Assembly: GCA_016708725.1 (NCBI GenBank)
Contig: JADJFE010000037.1
Span: 1-64,000 of the forward strand
Origin: Candidatus Aalborgicola bjergmarkensis
Lineage (GTDB): Bacteria > Pseudomonadota > Gammaproteobacteria > Burkholderiales > Burkholderiaceae_C
Reading direction: 5' to 3'
DNA: 64,000 bases
Shown: piece by piece, positions 60,673 to 64,000 of the stretch
Layout of the letters: each line of letters opens with the position of its first letter
Numbering within the stretch: the first letter of the stretch is position 1
The notes under the pieces: model-generated
The model's database searches: none
The model's input: only the letters and a program-made list of their open reading frames with translations
Told to the model about the DNA's origin: nothing
Position numbers and translations under genes: made by a program

Positions 60673-61506
60673 TTAAACGATCAGTGAAGCTGGCTCGAAA
60701 TACTGAATTTGTCCAGCAAACACAATCCCGGAGCGGTACCGTTTTCCTCCCAGCACACCTACCTCTTGAGGTCGGCGCAGCAGGGCTCGCACAGCGTGTA
60801 AATCCAGTGGTTCAGCCCAAGTGGCCCAAGTCCAGGCCCTTGGGCGACTCTCGAAACCCAATGTGCCCTGACCGTGAATACAGGGAAACATGGGTTGCGA
60901 CTCCCAGGCTAACCAATAGGCAGCGGCAACACCTTCCATCTTCATCGTCGCAGGTGCTGACGAGGTCAATGCTCCTGGGCGGAAGGTGGCCGGGTCCCAC
61001 CCCCAACTGGCGAAGTCGTCTTCGTAGCGCCATGGCCCGAACAGGGCTTCCTCGAATTTAGTCTGTGTAAACTGCTTTGCTCCCTTTTTCCGAGTAGGGT
61101 CCAGGGCACGGGCCAACTCGCGTGCCATCTTGATCATGCGTTGCGGGCCACCGGTTAAGCAAAGGTCTGTGGGCGTGGCGTTTCCATCCTTCCCGTCTTC
61201 ACGCCACCAGGCACGCATCCAGTATGCCTGTGATTCATCTGCCTGCTCATACGCAGATCGGAAGGCTTCAACACTGAATTTACGAACATCATCAGCCAGT
61301 TTCAGTTCTGCCGAAGTGGATCGACCATCCATGTGCTGCATGAGATGTTCAAGCAGAGACTCACGCTGCAGGCCATGGAGTTCGGCAACTTGGGTGGTTC
61401 GATTCCAACTTAGTCGCGTGCCTATTGGCAATATACGCAGCAACCCGAGAGCGGCCATGAACCCGATTGGTGTATGGCCATGTAAGGCAGTCAGTTCAAT
61501 CTGCAT
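60673..61506 (-). CDS. Type I-G CRISPR protein of the Cas3-extension kind
   Basis: The 277-residue protein begins MQIELTALHGHTPIGFMAAL and includes GPWRYEDDFASWGWDPATFR and AAYWLAWESQPMFPCIHG. Its start overlaps the cas3 stop by 11 bases, so both are one operon. Small proteins of this opening pattern sit next to cas3 in type I-G (formerly I-U) loci and have been called Cas3-extension proteins. It is far shorter than Csx17, and lacks Csb1- or Csb2-type sequence that I could recognise. It is the last gene before the REP pair; no further cas gene lies downstream. Confidence 0.6.
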   Translation of the reverse strand: MQIELTALHGHTPIGFMAALGLLRILPIGTRLSWNRTTQVAELHGLQRESLLEHLMQHMDGRSTSAELKLADDVRKFSVEAFRSAYEQADESQAYWMRAWWREDGKDGNATPTDLCLTGGPQRMIKMARELARALDPTRKKGAKQFTQTKFEEALFGPWRYEDDFASWGWDPATFRPGALTSSAPATMKMEGVAAAYWLAWESQPMFPCIHGQGTLGFESRPRAWTWATWAEPLDLHAVRALLRRPQEVGVLGGKRYRSGIVFAGQIQYFEPASLIV

Positions 61507-63787
61507 GGATCATCTCTTCTTCATTGGCTGTCATTTGCTCTTCCACGCTTCGTGCCCAATCGGCCAACCGCAGAATTCCCTCCAGGTAGCACAAACCCCA
61601 AAAGCCATAGCGTTGCTGCATTTGTGCCGCCAATGCAGGCCAGTTCGCTGCTTGTGCCTGATGCCAAAGTTTCAGGTCCGGGGTAGCTGGTAGCCAGGGT
61701 CTTCCGCGCCCGTGATGAGTTCCGATCAAATAGCGCACTATCGGGTCAATATCAACGCACTGCGCAACCGAGGACAATTCGTGCCGCCAGCCACGCGCCA
61801 AACCGGCAAGCCTCCTGGAGACAGCCACTTCATGGCTACCACTTTTGGCTAGTAGTCGGCCATCGAAGGCCCCTAGCATCAACTGGAACCTTGGATCATT
61901 CTTGCCTAGATCGTGAAGTCGGCCTGCTTCTTCCAACGCTGCGATCATCTGCTCTGACAAGCCACAAGCCGCAGCAAAGCGTGCTGCTGTGGTACCAACC
62001 CCCTCCAGGTGTTCTGCCAAGCCAATCGCCCAGCGTGTACGTTCGTTACTGCCGCTCCAACTGGGTTGGGCCGCAAGCCCATCCTCGAATAGGTCACGCA
62101 CAGTGTCACTGCTGTTTGGATGCCAGCCGAAACGATCACAGCCTCCCCGCGAAGCAGGTAACACCACCATATCCGATGTGCGAAGCGCAGATACAGCAAC
62201 CAGTTCAGCGACCTCACCATCCCAACGCAGCACCTGGGACGGCACCCTACGCGGCTTCTCGTCGTCGGGCTCGGATGTACTCTCCAGGTCGGATGCGGAG
62301 GATTCCAGTCCAGATAACCAACGCTTGAGCGTATGCAGTGGGATGGGCATGAGTTCAAGACCAGACGGCGGCGCGGCCTCTATGGCATCGACCCATTCAT
62401 CTGGGGGCAAGGTGTCTAGCGCAGAGCGCCAGGCAACAAACGCTTCGGTTGATCGCTTTTCGCCGTGCAGATAGGGAGTGATGTCAATCTCCAGCGCCGG
62501 ATCGAACAAAAGCGCCAAGTCCGGCAGTCCCAGAACAGCGGAGCGTATCACCGGCTCTGCAGGTGCCTCCCCCTGGGAAGCGATGCCCATTTCAGAGACC
62601 TTTGCCAATTTACCCATCTTGATGGCACGCGCTTCCAGCCAGTCCCAGGCAGCATCAAGCTGGTCTTTGGCATAGGGCCACTTGGCGGCAGGCACCTTGA
62701 CGACACTGGCATGGCTGGTGCCTAACTCACCCAAACGATCCAAACGACCAAAACGCTGGCGTAAGGCGCTGACTGGTGCCAGTTCGGATACCAGGGCATC
62801 AAAATCAAGATCAAGACCGACCTCAATGGTTTGAGTGGCTACCACAAATAGTGGCGTACGCCCTTGGCTGCGTGTACCTGTTCCGGCACCGGCCATTACC
62901 TCTTGTGCCAAGGCATCGCGGTCAATGGGCCTGGCACGACCTATGATCAAAATAGCATCCCCATGACGGGCCAGTTCGCGATGCACAGCGCGGGCCGTGT
63001 CCACCATATTGACAACCACGCCGACGACCTGAGCGCCTCCAGCACGTAGGCGTAGCGCCTCGACAGCCAAGTCGCCAGTTTTGCCATTGACCAGGCGTGC
63101 CAGTTTGCTGGCAGATAAGCGACGGCTCAGGACGGCATGAGACTTGTCGTCTTCGGTCAAGATCAGCACGTCTACAGCATCTCCTATTGGGGTTGCGGTC
63201 ATGGTCAGTACATGCCAGGGTGACAATGTCGGTTCAGTGGCTATGTGCCGATAGCGTGCAATGCGGCTCAAGGTCTGACGAAAAGGCTCAACCAGATGCG
63301 CCTCGTCAATCACAATCAGTGCGTCGTTGCCCACCAAACCTGCATGAACTGGCGCTGTCCAGCGACTTGAACCGTAGGCCCGGCACAGCAGGCGGGAGCC
63401 GACTTGATCCAACGTGGTACTGATGACTGCCAAGCCACCGGGGTTGAGCATCCATGCGTCCTCTGCGGCACCTATGCCTCCCCGTAGTCGAACAACATGA
63501 CCCTTGGAGTCAGTGCGCTCGAATAAGGCTTGAGCGTAATCAGCCACCGCGTCCACCAACAGACGTCGGTCTATCACGTAATACAGCCGCTTTGGAGTAC
63601 GGGGAACGCCAATGGAATGTGCCCACAACCAAACATCCAGCACAGCCGTTTTGCCTGACGATGTTGGCAAATTCAAAGCGTCCGGCCATTGACCGGTAGC
63701 AGCCCGTTCAGCAAGCCTGATCTGCCAGGGAAACGGTGGGTATCCATGCACAGACTGGTAGAACGCTGAGAACGTTTGCTTTCTCAT
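61496..63787 (-). CDS. cas3: Cas3 helicase-nuclease with C-terminal HD domain (type I-G)
   Basis: A ~763-residue protein. The helicase comes first: Walker A in LPTSSGKTAVLDVWLWA, the DEAH box ALIVIDEAHLVEPF, motif III LTMTATPIGD and motif VI RQRFGRLDRLG with IEVGLDLDFDALVSELA. The HD nuclease is at the C-terminus (~600-750): EEAGRLHDLGKNDPRF, SHEVAVSRRL and YLIGTHHGRGRPW. The helicase-then-HD order marks type I-G (I-U); most type I Cas3 proteins have HD first. I chose MRKQTFSAFYQ as start because the 40 codons before it overlap the region next to the repeats. Cas1, Cas2, Csb1, Csb2 and Csx17 are not in the window. Confidence 0.88.
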   Translation of the reverse strand: MRKQTFSAFYQSVHGYPPFPWQIRLAERAATGQWPDALNLPTSSGKTAVLDVWLWAHSIGVPRTPKRLYYVIDRRLLVDAVADYAQALFERTDSKGHVVRLRGGIGAAEDAWMLNPGGLAVISTTLDQVGSRLLCRAYGSSRWTAPVHAGLVGNDALIVIDEAHLVEPFRQTLSRIARYRHIATEPTLSPWHVLTMTATPIGDAVDVLILTEDDKSHAVLSRRLSASKLARLVNGKTGDLAVEALRLRAGGAQVVGVVVNMVDTARAVHRELARHGDAILIIGRARPIDRDALAQEVMAGAGTGTRSQGRTPLFVVATQTIEVGLDLDFDALVSELAPVSALRQRFGRLDRLGELGTSHASVVKVPAAKWPYAKDQLDAAWDWLEARAIKMGKLAKVSEMGIASQGEAPAEPVIRSAVLGLPDLALLFDPALEIDITPYLHGEKRSTEAFVAWRSALDTLPPDEWVDAIEAAPPSGLELMPIPLHTLKRWLSGLESSASDLESTSEPDDEKPRRVPSQVLRWDGEVAELVAVSALRTSDMVVLPASRGGCDRFGWHPNSSDTVRDLFEDGLAAQPSWSGSNERTRWAIGLAEHLEGVGTTAARFAAACGLSEQMIAALEEAGRLHDLGKNDPRFQLMLGAFDGRLLAKSGSHEVAVSRRLAGLARGWRHELSSVAQCVDIDPIVRYLIGTHHGRGRPWLPATPDLKLWHQAQAANWPALAAQMQQRYGFWGLCYLEGILRLADWARSVEEQMTANEEEMIHAD

Positions 63788-63872
63788 TCTGAAATATCCT
63801 CTCAACATACCAAAACCGATGAACAGGGGCAGAAAACCACACGCAGCACATGTGCTACTACAGTATGGTTTT
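63788..63872. promoter_or_regulatory. Gap between cas3 and the CRISPR repeats
   Basis: An 85-base AT-leaning stretch separates the cas3 start from the first repeat. It includes the perfect 12-base palindrome agcacatgtgct (63845-63856). It could hold the cas3 promoter, the array leader or both. No clear -35/-10 pair is visible. Confidence 0.4.
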
Positions 63873-64000
63873 CCTGTAACGTAGCCGGGCCGCAGCCCGG
63901 AAATCAACCCTGGGTAATTCGCGTCTCAAGGTTCAGCTCACCCCGCCTTCAACGTAGCCGGGCCGTAGCCCGGAAATCAACCCAAGGGGGCACATGTTCC
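63873..64000. CRISPR. Edge of a CRISPR array (two repeats, one full spacer)
   Basis: Two direct repeats, 63873-63910 and 63946-63983, match at 35 of 38 positions, with a perfect inverted core (agccgggcc / agcccgg) that would fold into a hairpin. The 33-base core is 63878-63910 and 63951-63983. The period is 73 bases, so repeat ~37 and spacer ~36. The one full spacer is about 63911-63945; a second starts at 63984 and is cut by the window edge. Lying 86 bases upstream of a type I-G cas3 supports a CRISPR array over a chance repeat. Confidence 0.72.

Noticed and set aside
60673..61506. Calling the cas3-linked gene csx17 or csb3
   Set aside because: It is far shorter than Csx17, and the opening residues do not show the Csb3-type pattern I know.
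63873..64000. Explaining the two right-edge repeats as more copies of the REP-like family
   Set aside because: Their sequence (agccgggcc...agcccggaaatcaaccc) does not match the REP pattern, and they are direct repeats at a CRISPR-like period next to cas3.

Overview
The window is chromosomal DNA of a betaproteobacterium, most likely a Burkholderiales member of the Comamonadaceae. The evidence is the gene orders trpD-trpC-ung, tRNA(Tyr-Gly-Thr)-tuf-tRNA(Trp)-secE-nusG-rplKAJL-rpoBC and rsmB-DUF4390-ntrYX-like, the block proB/obg/rpmA/rplU beside a FabR-like regulator and xerD, and a dispersed intergenic repeat of a kind I recall from that family. I do not name a species.

Bases 1-8940 carry many broken genes. 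In order they are slt (running off the left edge), 5-formyl-THF cyclo-ligase, a PPK2 polyphosphate kinase with a large internal deletion, a Uma2-type nuclease, a MEKHLA-domain protein, a lipoprotein, trpD, trpC, an intact ung, three tRNA genes (the tRNA-Thr is degenerate) and a tuf copy with one missing base. Most lesions are single-base losses and they thin out rightward. Poor sequence accuracy and real decay are both possible; the PPK2 deletion can hardly be a base-calling error.

Bases 9024-26358 are intact housekeeping genes: tRNA-Trp, secE, nusG, the ribosomal protein operon with an rplJ leader and an rplL-rpoB attenuator, rpoB, rpoC, rsmB, a DUF4390 protein and an NtrY-like kinase with a short response regulator.

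Bases 26369-50431 are rich in signalling. There is a HAMP-only membrane protein with a cytosolic partner, four GGDEF/EAL proteins (one with a ruined GGDEF motif) and an EAL-like/HDOD/Sel1 fusion. Between them lie an acyl-CoA dehydrogenase, a GcvR-like ACT protein, proB, obg, rpmA, rplU, a TetR regulator, xerD, a DUF4258/DUF2283 pair and a saccharopine-dehydrogenase-like enzyme. At least seven copies of a ~40-bp REP-like repeat sit in the gaps.

Bases 50441-53900 hold a bufferin-type metal-response locus: a DUF2282 precursor (BufA1), an MNIO/DUF692 enzyme (BufB, frameshifted by one base), its DUF2063 partner (BufC) and a DoxX protein, divergent from an ECF sigma factor and its zinc-binding anti-sigma factor.

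Bases 53909-60672 look like a worn accessory island: a truncated M50 protease, an orphan FitA-like antitoxin with a possible toxin scar, an OLD-like ATPase/TOPRIM protein, an hsdR stub, a peptidoglycan-binding/PotF-like fusion, a frameshifted membrane protein, a DUF3124 protein, a slyD stub and a pair of inverted REP copies. Bases 60673-64000 are the edge of a type I-G (I-U) CRISPR-Cas locus: Cas3 with a C-terminal HD domain, a small Cas3-linked protein, and two repeats of a CRISPR array that continues past the right edge.
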